Origin: JBMNEH01 sp050948665
Lineage (GTDB): Bacteria; Bacillota; Clostridia; Christensenellales; UMGS416
Direction: 5' to 3'
DNA: 64,000 nucleotides
NCBI GenBank assembly: GCA_050948665.1
Contig: JBMNEH010000001.1
Location: 2,046,001 to 2,110,000 of the forward strand
Below the pieces are notes generated by a model. It was not told the origin of the DNA. It worked only from the letters and a program-made list of their open reading frames with translations, and searched no databases. Below are positions 1 through 8,291 of the stretch, in pieces; the stretch's first letter is position 1, and each line of letters starts with the position of its first letter. Position numbers and translations under genes: made by a program.

Positions 1-366
1 AGAGTTTATCAAGACACCTACAATGGCAAAAATGATCATTCCATTGTAATTGATTTCTACGGGATTAAAGATACGCTGGATCGCAGTGTAGATGACTATC
101 GCGGAGCCAAACAGCAGAATCACCGTTGTAATCACGCTACCAAGAACAGAATAGCGGGCATATCCATAGGTGTATGTTTCATCCGGTTGTTTTTTACTCT
201 TCCTCTCCAAAAAATAGGAGACGCCAATGCTGGCTGCATCGCCCACATCATGCATTGCATCGGAAATAATTGCTACACTGCCTGTGATGGCTCCACCAAT
301 AAACTCAAAAATGGCGAAAGAAAGATTAAGCAAAAATGCGATTAAAATTTTCCGTTCTGTTTTCAT
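1..366 (-). CDS. Cation diffusion facilitator (CDF) efflux protein, partial
   Basis: Membrane exporter of divalent metal ions (Zn, Co, Mn or Fe type) by proton antiport. Read on the minus strand, the protein begins MKTERKILIAFLLNLSFAI, and the first segment carries the CDF signature SDAMHDVGDA (HD-type metal site in helix 2), followed by a His-poor loop and two more hydrophobic helices. Only the N-terminal 122 residues are present; the gene runs off the left edge. The ATG at 366 is chosen because GGGAG lies about 5 nt upstream; an in-frame ATG at 378 overlaps that ribosome site. It is divergent from the TetR-family gene at 531, which may control it. The metal cannot be told from this fragment. 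Confidence 0.85.
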   Translation of the reverse strand, partial: MKTERKILIAFLLNLSFAIFEFIGGAITGSVAIISDAMHDVGDAASIGVSYFLERKSKKQPDETYTYGYARYSVLGSVITTVILLFGSAIVIYTAIQRIFNPVEINYNGMIIFAIVGVLINS

Positions 367-530
367 AATTTCTCCCATATTGACTTTTGATGAATTCGGC
401 AGTATGATGCGTCTATTACCGAACAATTTGTTCGACAATAGCATACTTGTGGCAGGCGGTAAAAACAATATGTAATTGGTTGCGCTTGTACACTACTGAA
501 CATTTTTAAAAATATGTATGGAGAAATAAT

Positions 531-1112
531 ATGGATAGACGACAGAGAAAAAGCAGAGAAGCAATCTTTGCAGCATTTTCAAAACTATTATCTAATAAGA
601 GTTTTTCGCAAATCACAGTAAGAGAAATTGTCGAGCTGGCTGACATAGGCAGAGCTACGTTCTATTCTCATTTCGAGACTAAGGATGATCTTTTAAAAGA
701 ATTATGCAAGGAATTATTTTGCCATATATTTGATTCCACAAAAGAGCATGGCCATACACATTGGCATATTTTTGAATGTGATGCTCCTGGCTCGATTTTT
801 TTGCATTTGTTTCAGCACTTTAGCAGAAACGACAATCATATTCTAGAATTGCTTTCCGGTCAGAATAATGACCTGTTTCTGGGATATTTCAAAGCAGGTC
901 TTGTGGACTTGATTGAAAACCAATTAGAAGCCTTTGAAATCCGCATTCCACCGGAATTGCCGAGAAATTTTATGGTGAATCACATAGCTGCGACTTTTGT
1001 TGAAACAGTTCGTTGGTGGACAGAAAATAATATGCAGGAATCTCCTGAATTAATTACAAAATACTTTTTGCTTTCCATTCACTCACCAGGTCAATTCGCA
1101 TTGGTGAAATAA
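531..1112 (+). CDS. TetR/AcrR family transcriptional regulator
   Basis: DNA-binding regulator of 193 residues. Residues 8-55 form the TetR helix-turn-helix, with a recognition segment reading IGRATFYSHFETKDDLL, the family hallmark. The remainder is a helical ligand/dimer domain with no recognised ligand pocket. The gene is divergent from the CDF exporter and separated by about 150 bp, the usual layout for a repressor controlling its neighbour and itself; that control is inference. The gene and its neighbour are more AT-rich than most of the window, which hints at a separate origin. Confidence 0.9.
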   Translation: MDRRQRKSREAIFAAFSKLLSNKSFSQITVREIVELADIGRATFYSHFETKDDLLKELCKELFCHIFDSTKEHGHTHWHIFECDAPGSIFLHLFQHFSRNDNHILELLSGQNNDLFLGYFKAGLVDLIENQLEAFEIRIPPELPRNFMVNHIAATFVETVRWWTENNMQESPELITKYFLLSIHSPGQFALVK

Positions 1113-1171
1113 TGGACTTAATGCGTTATAATGATAAGGCTTATAGTTCAAAGGTAATAGACAAATATTTG

Positions 1172-1198
1172 GAGAAGAATATAAAAATATTTTCTCTT
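1172..1198 (+). terminator. AT-rich hairpin after the TetR gene
   Basis: GAGAA (1172 on) pairs with TTCTC (ending 1196), extended by AATAT/ATATT with one bulged G, followed by TT. It lies 60 bp past the regulator's stop and is a plausible intrinsic terminator, though weak in GC. Confidence 0.45.
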
Positions 1199-1305
1199 AA
1201 ATATAGAATCGTGCAACCCTAATCGTTTGTTTTGCGCTCATGACTTTCATTTTGCACCCATAGCCAAAAAATCTATCAATATGTGCTTTCTTTCTTCTGG
1301 GCACA

Positions 1306-1340
1306 AAACGCCGGCATTGAATCAATACCGGCGTTTATTT
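1306..1340 (+). terminator. Strong hairpin with T-rich tail
   Basis: AAACGCCGG (1306-1314) and CCGGCGTTT (1328-1336) are perfect complements, the stem continues with ATTGA/TCAAT, and ATTTTG follows. No gene ends immediately upstream, so it may serve a lost gene or protect the next promoter from read-through. Confidence 0.6.
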
Positions 1341-1633
1341 TGCGTTCCACCACCTTCAAAAACCCTGTAATCAAGGCGTTTTAACGGTTCAACTTCCCTT
1401 CCGTCTGCGGAAACCCGATGTGTTCCTACGCCGGTCTATCTGTCTATGCTGTGCAGCTTTTACGTGAAAAGAGACGGACAAAACACCCCATGCATATATG
1501 GAATGTATATGGCAGAGCCATCGGGTTGCGGCAGCGCGACGCTTGCGCTGCTATGAACCGGCGGCCGATCGCATGGGCGGGCATACGATAATACATCAAA
1601 GTTCCTGTGTGTATTTATAGTTTTATGCAGCTG

Positions 1634-1642
1634 TGATATAAT
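1634..1642 (+). promoter_or_regulatory. Extended -10 promoter
   Basis: TGATATAAT (1634-1642) is a perfect TGnTATAAT extended -10; no good -35 box is seen at the usual distance. It lies 52 bp before the broken racemase-like gene and may now drive the xylosidase at 1969. Confidence 0.5.
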
Positions 1643-1693
1643 ATAAAAAATAGTTCATATTGCCAAATCGTTCGTGAAAGAGGAATGCGGAAG

Positions 1694-1898
1694 ATGGATC
1701 AGCGTCTCGTTGGAAAAACTCCGGGCATCATTCATGCAACGGTATTTACCGCCAATACCGTTGCCCCATACTGCAGGAGATCCTCCCCGAGGTTGCGGAG
1801 ATGATACCATACAGCGCGATAATTTGAGGGCACAGTCCGGGATCAAGGCAGACCCTTGCGGGATCAGAAAAAACATCTTACCGAAAATGAAAATTTAA
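1694..1898 (+). pseudogene. Frameshifted Asp/Glu-racemase-like gene fragment
   Basis: Pieces that look like one protein lie in three successive frames. From the ATG at 1694: KTPGIIHATVFTANTVAPY. From about 1771 in the next frame: LQEILPEVAE. From about 1801 in the third: DDTIQRDNLRAQSGI. Joined, they resemble the N-terminal part of aspartate/glutamate racemase-superfamily proteins (a GIIHAT start, a helix with ILPEV, then a DDT segment). An extended -10 and a purine-rich ribosome site precede the ATG. The rest of the family length (about 220 residues) is missing; the fragment ends 70 bp before the GH39 gene. Family assignment is from memory of the motif pattern and is tentative. Confidence 0.4.
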
Positions 1899-1968
1899 GC
1901 GCAATGCGCTTAAAACCATAGCCGGGTAATAAATCAACGCTCCCTGATGTGGAGAGAAAGGTAGAACG

Positions 1969-3600
1969 ATGAACGAACAGGTATCGGTTTCTGTAGACGC
2001 CTCCCAATGGCTGGGAAAATTGGAGCACACTTGGAACTATATCGGATATGACGAATGCAACTACACTCACTCGCCGGGCGGCATGGAACTGATTGAAAAG
2101 TTTGGAAAGCTGGAAAAGCCTTACTACATGCGCGCGCATCATATGCTGTGCACGGGCATCATGCACGGTTTCTACAAATGGGGCTCCACCAATGCCTATA
2201 CGGAAGACGCGCAGGGCAACCCCATCTACTATTTTGATGTGATCGATCAAATGATGGATATTTGGCTGGGGAACAATTGCAAGCCCTTTTTTGAGCTGGG
2301 ATTCATGCCGCGGGATCTGGCCGATCCGCGTGCCGCCAAGGACGGAAAGAGCTACGGCATCAGCGAATATCAGCGGACCGGCTGGTCGCAGCCGCCAAAG
2401 GATTATCAAAAGTGGTATAATTTCATATATGCGCTGGTGGACCATTTGAAAGTACGGTATGGGGCTGCGGAGTTGGAAAGCTGGTACTTTGAGATGTGGA
2501 ACGAACCGGACATTTTCTATTGGGCCGGCACAGTGGAGGAATTCTGCAAGCTGTACGATTATACCGAGGCGGCAGTGCATGCCGCGCTGCCCACGGCGCG
2601 TTTCGGCGGTCCCGCAACCTGCGGCACTCGCAATCCCACCGGTCAGGCCAGCGTGTTCCTGGATGCCTTCCTCAACCATATCCGCAACGGTGTGAACTAC
2701 TATTCGGGAAAAATCGGTACCCGAATAGATTTTACGACCTTTCATACCAAGGGCGGTGGATATCGCTTTGATACGCTTGCAGAAAAACAGATCCCCTCCG
2801 TACAGGAACTGCTGGCAAATGTTGAGACGCAGTGTTCCATTATCAAGAAATATGGATATGATCGGCTGGAATGCGTGCTTTCAGAGGCGGATCCGGATGG
2901 ATGGGCAGCAGGCGGACGCTTTGATAACTTCAATCTGAATTTCCGTAATACCGAATATTATGCCTCTTATGTGATATCAGCCTATAAAAACCTCTATGAT
3001 CTAGCGGAAAAGCTGGAGATGGATATTCGTCCGCTGGCGTGGGCATTTATGTTTGAGGGCGAACGCTGCTTTGAGGGCACGCGCGCATTCTCCACGCAGG
3101 GCATCGATAAAGCAATATTTAACTTGTTTAAATTGTTTGCGCGCATGGGTCACCAGCGTGTGGCGCTGACCTCATCACGGGACCTTGATCCCCTGTCCTT
3201 CCGTGACTTAAACGGTACGGCTGAGGGACCGGAAATAGACGGCTGGGCAACGATGGATACCGAAAACTCCATGCAGGTGCTGTTGTACTGCCATCATGAC
3301 GACTGGGATTGGAAAGAAAACTTCGATATTACTCTGACGCTCAACCATTTGCCCATGGAGGGCAAGGTGAACATACGGCATATTCGCATTGACGAAGATC
3401 ACTCGAACGCCTATGCCGAGTGGGTGCGTCAGGGCAAGCCGAATTATCCCAAGGATGGGCAGCGCGCCTCCATCATCGCCCGCTCCGGGCTGGAGCTGTG
3501 CGAGGCGCCGGCGTGTGTACTGGTGCACGAAGGCAAGATGGAGCGCCGCTTCACACTGCCCACGCACGGAATATCCTTTATTGAAATCACCCGTGCTTGA
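1969..3600 (+). CDS. GH39 beta-xylosidase-like glycoside hydrolase
   Basis: Cytoplasmic glycoside hydrolase of 543 residues with no signal peptide, likely releasing xylose from xylo-oligosaccharides or xylosylated glycans by a retaining mechanism. The (beta/alpha)8 catalytic domain spans about residues 10-400. Glu179 in FEMWNEPDIFYW is the predicted acid/base, and Glu306 in VLSEADPDGW the predicted nucleophile. The C-terminal 130 residues form a beta-sandwich typical of GH39. The ATG at 1969 has GAGAAAGG about 7 nt upstream. No transporter lies beside it. Its substrate within GH39 (xylosidase or another activity) is not settled by sequence alone. Confidence 0.85.
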   Translation: MNEQVSVSVDASQWLGKLEHTWNYIGYDECNYTHSPGGMELIEKFGKLEKPYYMRAHHMLCTGIMHGFYKWGSTNAYTEDAQGNPIYYFDVIDQMMDIWLGNNCKPFFELGFMPRDLADPRAAKDGKSYGISEYQRTGWSQPPKDYQKWYNFIYALVDHLKVRYGAAELESWYFEMWNEPDIFYWAGTVEEFCKLYDYTEAAVHAALPTARFGGPATCGTRNPTGQASVFLDAFLNHIRNGVNYYSGKIGTRIDFTTFHTKGGGYRFDTLAEKQIPSVQELLANVETQCSIIKKYGYDRLECVLSEADPDGWAAGGRFDNFNLNFRNTEYYASYVISAYKNLYDLAEKLEMDIRPLAWAFMFEGERCFEGTRAFSTQGIDKAIFNLFKLFARMGHQRVALTSSRDLDPLSFRDLNGTAEGPEIDGWATMDTENSMQVLLYCHHDDWDWKENFDITLTLNHLPMEGKVNIRHIRIDEDHSNAYAEWVRQGKPNYPKDGQRASIIARSGLELCEAPACVLVHEGKMERRFTLPTHGISFIEITRA

Positions 3601-3621
3601 TCGTGCTTCGGGGGATGAATC

Positions 3622-3662
3622 AAAAAGGCGGCGGGTCTTGAGAAAGTCCTCTGCCTTTTTCT
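3622..3662 (+). terminator. Terminator after the GH39 gene
   Basis: AAAAAGGC (3622-3629) pairs with GCCTTTTT (3653-3660), with partial pairing between and a T-rich end. It sits 22 bp past the GH39 stop. Confidence 0.6.
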
Positions 3663-3782
3663 ATGCTGAAAAACCCCGTGATTTTAACGGATCGCTTGAT
3701 GAGGGAAATAAAAACAGTATAATAAAGGGTGTAAGGAACACAGAAAAAGAAGCGCTTATTGTAAGCTGCGAGGGGAAAGGTT

Positions 3783-4871
3783 GTGCACATGATGATTTTA
3801 CGGTTCCTGGGTTTTTTACTTGCTGTCGGTCTCTTTATTTTATCTGTGTTTCAAAAAAAATTCCGAAAGGGGAAAAAGGCGGGGCTGGTGATTGCATCCT
3901 TTGTTTTGACGGCATTTATGGCCCGGCTGGTGCTTTTTCCGTTTATACCGGCGCCGCGGCCTACGGGGCCTTATGCAGTCTTGACGGAAAAGGCATTCTA
4001 TCAATATACAACGGGACTCCCGCATATGGCGACGGACGGCAATGAACGGGAGATCCCCGCGAAAATATGGCGCCCAAAGGATGCGCGGGAGCAAAGTCAC
4101 CCTTTGTTTTTATTCTCTCCGGGGTCCTTCGGCGTTGCGGAATCCAATGAAACTCTTTTTCTGGAGCTGGCGTCACGGGGTTATATCGTGGTGAGCTTAA
4201 ATCATCCGTATCATTCCTTCTTAAGTGAGATGTCCGACGGCAGAAAGATCGATTCGGATAGTGCGTTTATCAAGAGCGCCATGAGTTCCCGGGGTGCCGA
4301 GGATTTGCGGAACAACTTAAACGCGTTGCGGGAATGGTCTGCGGTGCGGATCAACGATATCAGTGCCGTGCTTGATCGGATTGCGGACCCGCAAGCAGAG
4401 TATCCCTATGAACAGTATATCGATCCCGAACGTATCATTCTGTCAGGGCATTCGCTCGGCGGCTCCGCAGCTTTGGCCGTCGGACGCGAAAGGTCCAAAG
4501 ACATCAAAGCCTTGGTGATTTTAGAGGCGCCTTTTGCGTCGGATATTGTCGGCATTGACGGGGAACAGTATGTTTTTACGGACGAGCGATATCCTTTGCC
4601 GGTTCTGCATATTTACTCGGATGCTCTGTTTTCAAGAATGGACGATATTGCGACGTATGGGATGAACGTACGCCTAATGAACAGTGATGATCCGATGTAT
4701 GTGAATAAACATATTCCGGGTGTCGGTCATCTCGGCTTGACCGATATGAGCCTTGCAACACCCGTGATCACGTATTTGATGGACAGCGGACTGGATACCC
4801 GTCCCGCGCCGGAAGCTCTGCTGGAATTGAACGGATATGTGCTGGAATTTCTGAACACATACGGCGAATAA
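3783..4871 (+). CDS. Alpha/beta hydrolase with N-terminal membrane helices
   Basis: A 362-residue serine hydrolase anchored in the membrane. Two hydrophobic helices occupy about residues 1-18 and 35-55. The remainder is an alpha/beta-hydrolase fold of the dienelactone-hydrolase / PAF-acetylhydrolase-like kind: an oxyanion region at LFLFSPGSFG, the nucleophile elbow GHSLGG in the middle of the protein, and a late HIPGVGHLGL that can supply the catalytic His. The substrate is probably an ester or lipid-like molecule but cannot be named. Start: GTG at 3783, with ATG at 3789 almost as good (AAAGG then 8 nt). It follows the GH39 gene by 180 bp beyond a terminator, so it is probably separately transcribed. 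Confidence 0.75.
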   Translation: MHMMILRFLGFLLAVGLFILSVFQKKFRKGKKAGLVIASFVLTAFMARLVLFPFIPAPRPTGPYAVLTEKAFYQYTTGLPHMATDGNEREIPAKIWRPKDAREQSHPLFLFSPGSFGVAESNETLFLELASRGYIVVSLNHPYHSFLSEMSDGRKIDSDSAFIKSAMSSRGAEDLRNNLNALREWSAVRINDISAVLDRIADPQAEYPYEQYIDPERIILSGHSLGGSAALAVGRERSKDIKALVILEAPFASDIVGIDGEQYVFTDERYPLPVLHIYSDALFSRMDDIATYGMNVRLMNSDDPMYVNKHIPGVGHLGLTDMSLATPVITYLMDSGLDTRPAPEALLELNGYVLEFLNTYGE

Positions 4872-5019
4872 AAACGGGGCTTCACTTTTCGCGGGTATTG
4901 CCGGCATTGCAAAAATACCGCCGCTATTCGGTACATCCCGGTTCAGTTTACGCGAAACGAGATGCCCGATTTGCGCCCATGCTCAGAAAAACCTCTTCCC
5001 TTTACACTTTTACCTCTAT

Positions 5020-5065
5020 AAAAAGAGTGCCGTACCCGGGAACTGTCCCGCGTATCGGCGCTCTT
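5020..5065 (-). terminator. Terminator for the lipoprotein gene
   Basis: On the minus strand AAGAGCGCCG pairs with CGGCACTCTT (one G-T pair), with an inner CGGGA/TCCCG stem, followed by TTTTTATAG. It lies about 65 bp past the stop at 5131. Confidence 0.7.
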
Positions 5066-5130
5066 GTCAGATGGTCCGGTTCTTTTATTAACCGTGAAAT
5101 GTTCTCTGTGGAAATGACATGGATATCCGG

Positions 5131-5571
5131 TTACTGAATATCACCGGTAATGGCAAAGTACGTTTCCTCTTCACCATTGACTTTGAATGTAACCAACGCT
5201 GTTCTGGTTCCGTCTGTCCAGTTGTAGTAGCTGTATCCTTCATATTCCATATCCGTGTTTACTGTGCCTTCGACTCCTCCGAACAGCGCGACCACATCCG
5301 CGTAAGTGCGCGTGGGAGCGCCGGTTGTTTCGGTCAATGCGTCTATGGCAATGTCATAATCCTCCGGTGTGCATTCCGCCGCCTCAACCTCCGCGACGGC
5401 TGCCTCGGTTTCCGTCGGTTCTTCGGCTTCTGAAACGGGAGCAGCCGTTTCCGCGTCAGCAGGAGCCTCCGTGACAATCACCTCGGTTTCCGCCGTCTCG
5501 GTCTCCTCGCCGCAGGCAGTAAGGGCAAAAACCATCAAAAGCGCGAGTGTAAGAGCTGCGATTCTTTTCAT
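5131..5571 (-). CDS. Small acidic lipoprotein
   Basis: A 146-residue predicted lipoprotein. The N-terminus MKRIAALTLALLMVFALTAC is a type II signal with lipobox LTAC (Cys20). Residues 21-65 are a Glu/Thr/Ala-rich linker, as expected for a spacer through the cell wall. The C-terminal 80 residues form a small alpha/beta domain beginning CTPEDYDIAIDAL and ending in a beta strand run; it recalls the small lipoprotein domains that measure or shield envelope proteins, but I do not recognise a family. The gene stands alone between convergent and divergent neighbours and has its own terminator. Confidence 0.75.
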   Translation of the reverse strand: MKRIAALTLALLMVFALTACGEETETAETEVIVTEAPADAETAAPVSEAEEPTETEAAVAEVEAAECTPEDYDIAIDALTETTGAPTRTYADVVALFGGVEGTVNTDMEYEGYSYYNWTDGTRTALVTFKVNGEEETYFAITGDIQ

Positions 5572-6522
5572 TTTTGTTTCCTCCGTTATTTAATACGGCA
5601 GGTATTTATGGTACCTGCAAAGCAGTCACAAAAGGCTCCAATATGCAGACCAGGAAAAATATCATCGTCCTTTTATGCGCCCTTCGCCCCCCGTTGGTCC
5701 GGGAGTACGACCCACATTATATGCGCGTGTTCTTCGGCCTTCAATATGACATTTTCAACAGATTTTGAATGCGATTTTTTGGAGTTTTTGCGATTTGACG
5801 GTGAGATGTGCGATGTTGTATCGCAGTGAATCGGCAGGGAACCTTATTGAAAAAGCCGGAAATAGCGAAAATAGCGGCGGATATGCGTGCTTAAGCCGCA
5901 CAAATCAAACATGCATCCCCTTTGTAATTGATGTTTTGATGAAATCAGCCCGGCGAAGCCTCTTTGACGTTTTCCTGCCCTTTCAGCATCCTTTTCAAGA
6001 AATTCCCCCTTGCTTCCGCCGGCAAAACATTTTTCGTTATGTCTTTGGAATAACCCATGTGCAGCGCAAATTCCGCAAGTCTCTGCGTAAAAAAAGCCGG
6101 CGCACCGCCTCCCGAGAGCATACGCGCATTCTCTGAAATGATCGTGCCGGAGAATGTTCCGCCCCCTTCGCAAACGTCATCGCTCCGGAATACGATAACA
6201 CCGCGATTTGCTTTGCGCCGTCAATGTTTTTGAACGGAAGATCTTGTTTTACCTGGCTTTCGGTACAGGAATAAGAGCAAGGAAAAAGCTTTATCTGCGA
6301 GGGGTATCGGTGGGCAAAACACGTATTTAAATGCCGTAAATCGAGTTTGCAGCGGAATGATAAAAGGATTTTCCCTTGCCAAAGCGCGTCTTACAAGGAT
6401 AAGCGGAGAACGGGGCGAATATGGAATTAGAAGTGTATGAAATGCGGTCGATCGCTGCTCTGTAAGGCTCCGATCGGCGGATCGAAAAACTGTGCGTAAC
6501 AAATCAGAAAGGCAACAGAAGA
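5572..6522. other. 950-bp gap between lipoprotein and ceramidase-like genes
   Basis: No intact gene supported. The part 5945-6280 holds a possible broken gene on the minus strand. The remainder, including the 240 bp before the gene at 6523, shows no clear terminator or consensus promoter. Confidence 0.5.
5945..6280 (-). pseudogene. Frameshifted remnant of an unrecognised protein gene
   Basis: On the minus strand, coding-like sequence appears in two frames. From about 6280 to 6165 one frame reads DLPFKNIDGAKQIAVLSYSG; from 6181 to 5945 another reads GGAPAFFTQRLAEFALHMGY and continues with DITKNVLPAEAR before a TGA at 5945. The amino-acid quality (amphipathic helices, no stops) suggests a decayed gene with one frameshift near 6170. 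I do not recognise the family, and a chance open frame is possible. Confidence 0.25.
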
Positions 6523-8019
6523 ATGTGTGTAAAATTCGGCTGGGCGGAGGCGGATATCACACCGACGGTAAAGATCGCGCTGTGCGGGCAATTCTATGAG
6601 CGTGTCACCGATGAGGTGGAAACGCCGATCTCGGTGACGGCGCTGGCGATCGAGTCGGGCGGGGAGCAGGCGGTGTTCTGCTCCTGCGATCTTGAGGGAG
6701 TGAACGAGTCCCTCGTTCGGCGTTCCCGTCAGAAGCTCAATGCTCCCGGGCTGGATCCCCGGAACGTGATCATCAACGCGGTGCATACCCATAATTCCTA
6801 TACGATCGCCAATCCGGACGTGGATCGGAAAAAGCTTCGTGACAGTGTCGAATATTTCAAAAGCAGAATACCGCAGGGGTGCGAATACATTCCAGAGGAC
6901 AGCGCGCCGGATCAGATGGATCCCCTCAACGTCCTGGAGTTTTTAAGCGGCAGGATTGCCGAGGCGGTCTCCTCCGCCTGGAACAACCGGAAGGAGGGGC
7001 TTTACGCCAACGGTTTCGGCAGAGCCGCCGTGGGGATGTGCCGCCGCGTCTGCTACGCCGACGGTACCGCGAAGATGTGGGGAGACACGGACGCCGCCTT
7101 CTTCACCGAACTGGAGGGAGGAAATGACAGCGGCATCGAACTGCTCTTCACCTACGATATGCAAAGAAACCTCACCGGCGTGGTGGCAAATATCGCCTGC
7201 CCCTCCCAGGTCATGGAACAGAGAACGGTCATTTCCTCGGACTACTGGGGAAAGGTGAAACTTCTTCTCCGCGAAAAATACGGGGAAGCTGTTTGCCTGC
7301 TTGCTCTCTGCGCGCCGGCGGGAGACCAGTGTCCCCGCGACCTTGTCCGCTGGGTGGAGCCGGAAACGCCGATTAAGGATCCCAATGTCATCCGCGAAAG
7401 CCCGAAAGCCCGCCGTGCCGATCCCTCCATGTTCGATGTAAAAGGAACCTGGACGATCGGACGCAGGATCATGAACGAAATCGATTTCGCGCTTTCCGAT
7501 GTGACCGAGTACAATGCCTCGGCGGTTTTGCGGCATAAAGTGCTTGATCTGAAGCTGCCCCTTCGCCGCGTGACCGAAAGCGACAAAACCGGGGCGGAAG
7601 CGAAAATCAAAGCCTTTTTCAGAGGCAAAACAAGTGTCAACTATATCGACACGGCGGAGCTCAATATCTGCGCGGGCATACTGGAGCGCTTCGATATGCA
7701 GAAAGAACGGATCATGGTCCATACTGAGGTCCATGTGCTTCGTCTCGGGGATATTGCCTTCGCGACGAGCCCTTTTGAGCTTTTCCTGGATTTTGGCAAC
7801 CGGATCCGCGCCCGTTCCGCGGCAAAGCAAACCTTCCTGGTTCAGCTCTGTCAGGACGCCCTCGGCTATCTGCCCACCGAAAAAGCGGAAAAGCACGGGC
7901 ATTATTCCGCCTACGTCGCCAGCGGGCTGGTCGGTCATGCGGGCGGCGATCTCCTGGTTGCGAATACCTTGGATGAGATCGCGAATCTGTTTGATGAAAC
8001 GCAGGAGGAAGAAATATAA
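6523..8019 (+). CDS. Neutral/alkaline ceramidase-like hydrolase
   Basis: A 498-residue protein matching the N-terminal catalytic domain of neutral/alkaline non-lysosomal ceramidases, zinc enzymes that split the amide bond of ceramides. The start GWAEADITPT and the metal-binding segment VHTHNSY (His88, His90) are family marks, as is the later GHYSAYVASGLVGHAGG. No signal peptide is present, so unlike secreted ceramidases this copy acts inside the cell. It is shorter than full ceramidases and lacks their C-terminal immunoglobulin-like domain. Many bacterial members with this architecture have no proven ceramide activity, so the substrate is open. Ribosome site AGAAAGG lies about 9 nt upstream. 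A lipoprotein relative occurs at 29907. Confidence 0.75.
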   Translation: MCVKFGWAEADITPTVKIALCGQFYERVTDEVETPISVTALAIESGGEQAVFCSCDLEGVNESLVRRSRQKLNAPGLDPRNVIINAVHTHNSYTIANPDVDRKKLRDSVEYFKSRIPQGCEYIPEDSAPDQMDPLNVLEFLSGRIAEAVSSAWNNRKEGLYANGFGRAAVGMCRRVCYADGTAKMWGDTDAAFFTELEGGNDSGIELLFTYDMQRNLTGVVANIACPSQVMEQRTVISSDYWGKVKLLLREKYGEAVCLLALCAPAGDQCPRDLVRWVEPETPIKDPNVIRESPKARRADPSMFDVKGTWTIGRRIMNEIDFALSDVTEYNASAVLRHKVLDLKLPLRRVTESDKTGAEAKIKAFFRGKTSVNYIDTAELNICAGILERFDMQKERIMVHTEVHVLRLGDIAFATSPFELFLDFGNRIRARSAAKQTFLVQLCQDALGYLPTEKAEKHGHYSAYVASGLVGHAGGDLLVANTLDEIANLFDETQEEEI

Positions 8020-8203
8020 CGACCGAGTCCTGTATATTTGAGGCTGCGCCGAAATTGCTGTTTTGAAATCGGAAGCCGCTGCGGAGATTCGCGAACGGAG
8101 CCCGGCTATCAAGGGAAACGCGGCGGCGCGTCCGGCAAGGGAAATAAACGTCCAACAAATCCCGGGCAAATTAAACGATCCTATATTTGTTATTGACATT
8201 TCT

Positions 8204-8233
8204 ATGACAATATGCATAAATATCTTATATAAT
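8204..8233 (+). promoter_or_regulatory. Promoter for the PPK2 gene
   Basis: ATGACA (8204-8209), an 18-bp spacer and TATAAT (8228-8233), about 60 bp before the start at 8292. A perfect TTGACA at 8193-8198 is nearby but too distant from the TATAAT. Confidence 0.6.
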
Positions 8234-8291
8234 AAGAGATATTGGATAGGATGAGATGATCTGCAACCTTGAATGAACGGAGGAAAGGAAA

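Larger units (their letters stand above)
1113..1633. other. Non-coding stretch after the TetR gene
   Basis: About 520 bp with two hairpins (listed separately) and no convincing reading frame. Composition changes from AT-rich near 1200 to GC-rich near 1400-1560, suggesting a junction between sequences of different origin. Confidence 0.5.

Noticed and set aside
1864..2745. 293-residue minus-strand open frame
   Set aside because: Antisense to the GH39 gene; no domain.
6943..8217. 424-residue minus-strand open frame
   Set aside because: Antisense to the ceramidase-like gene, which has real motifs.
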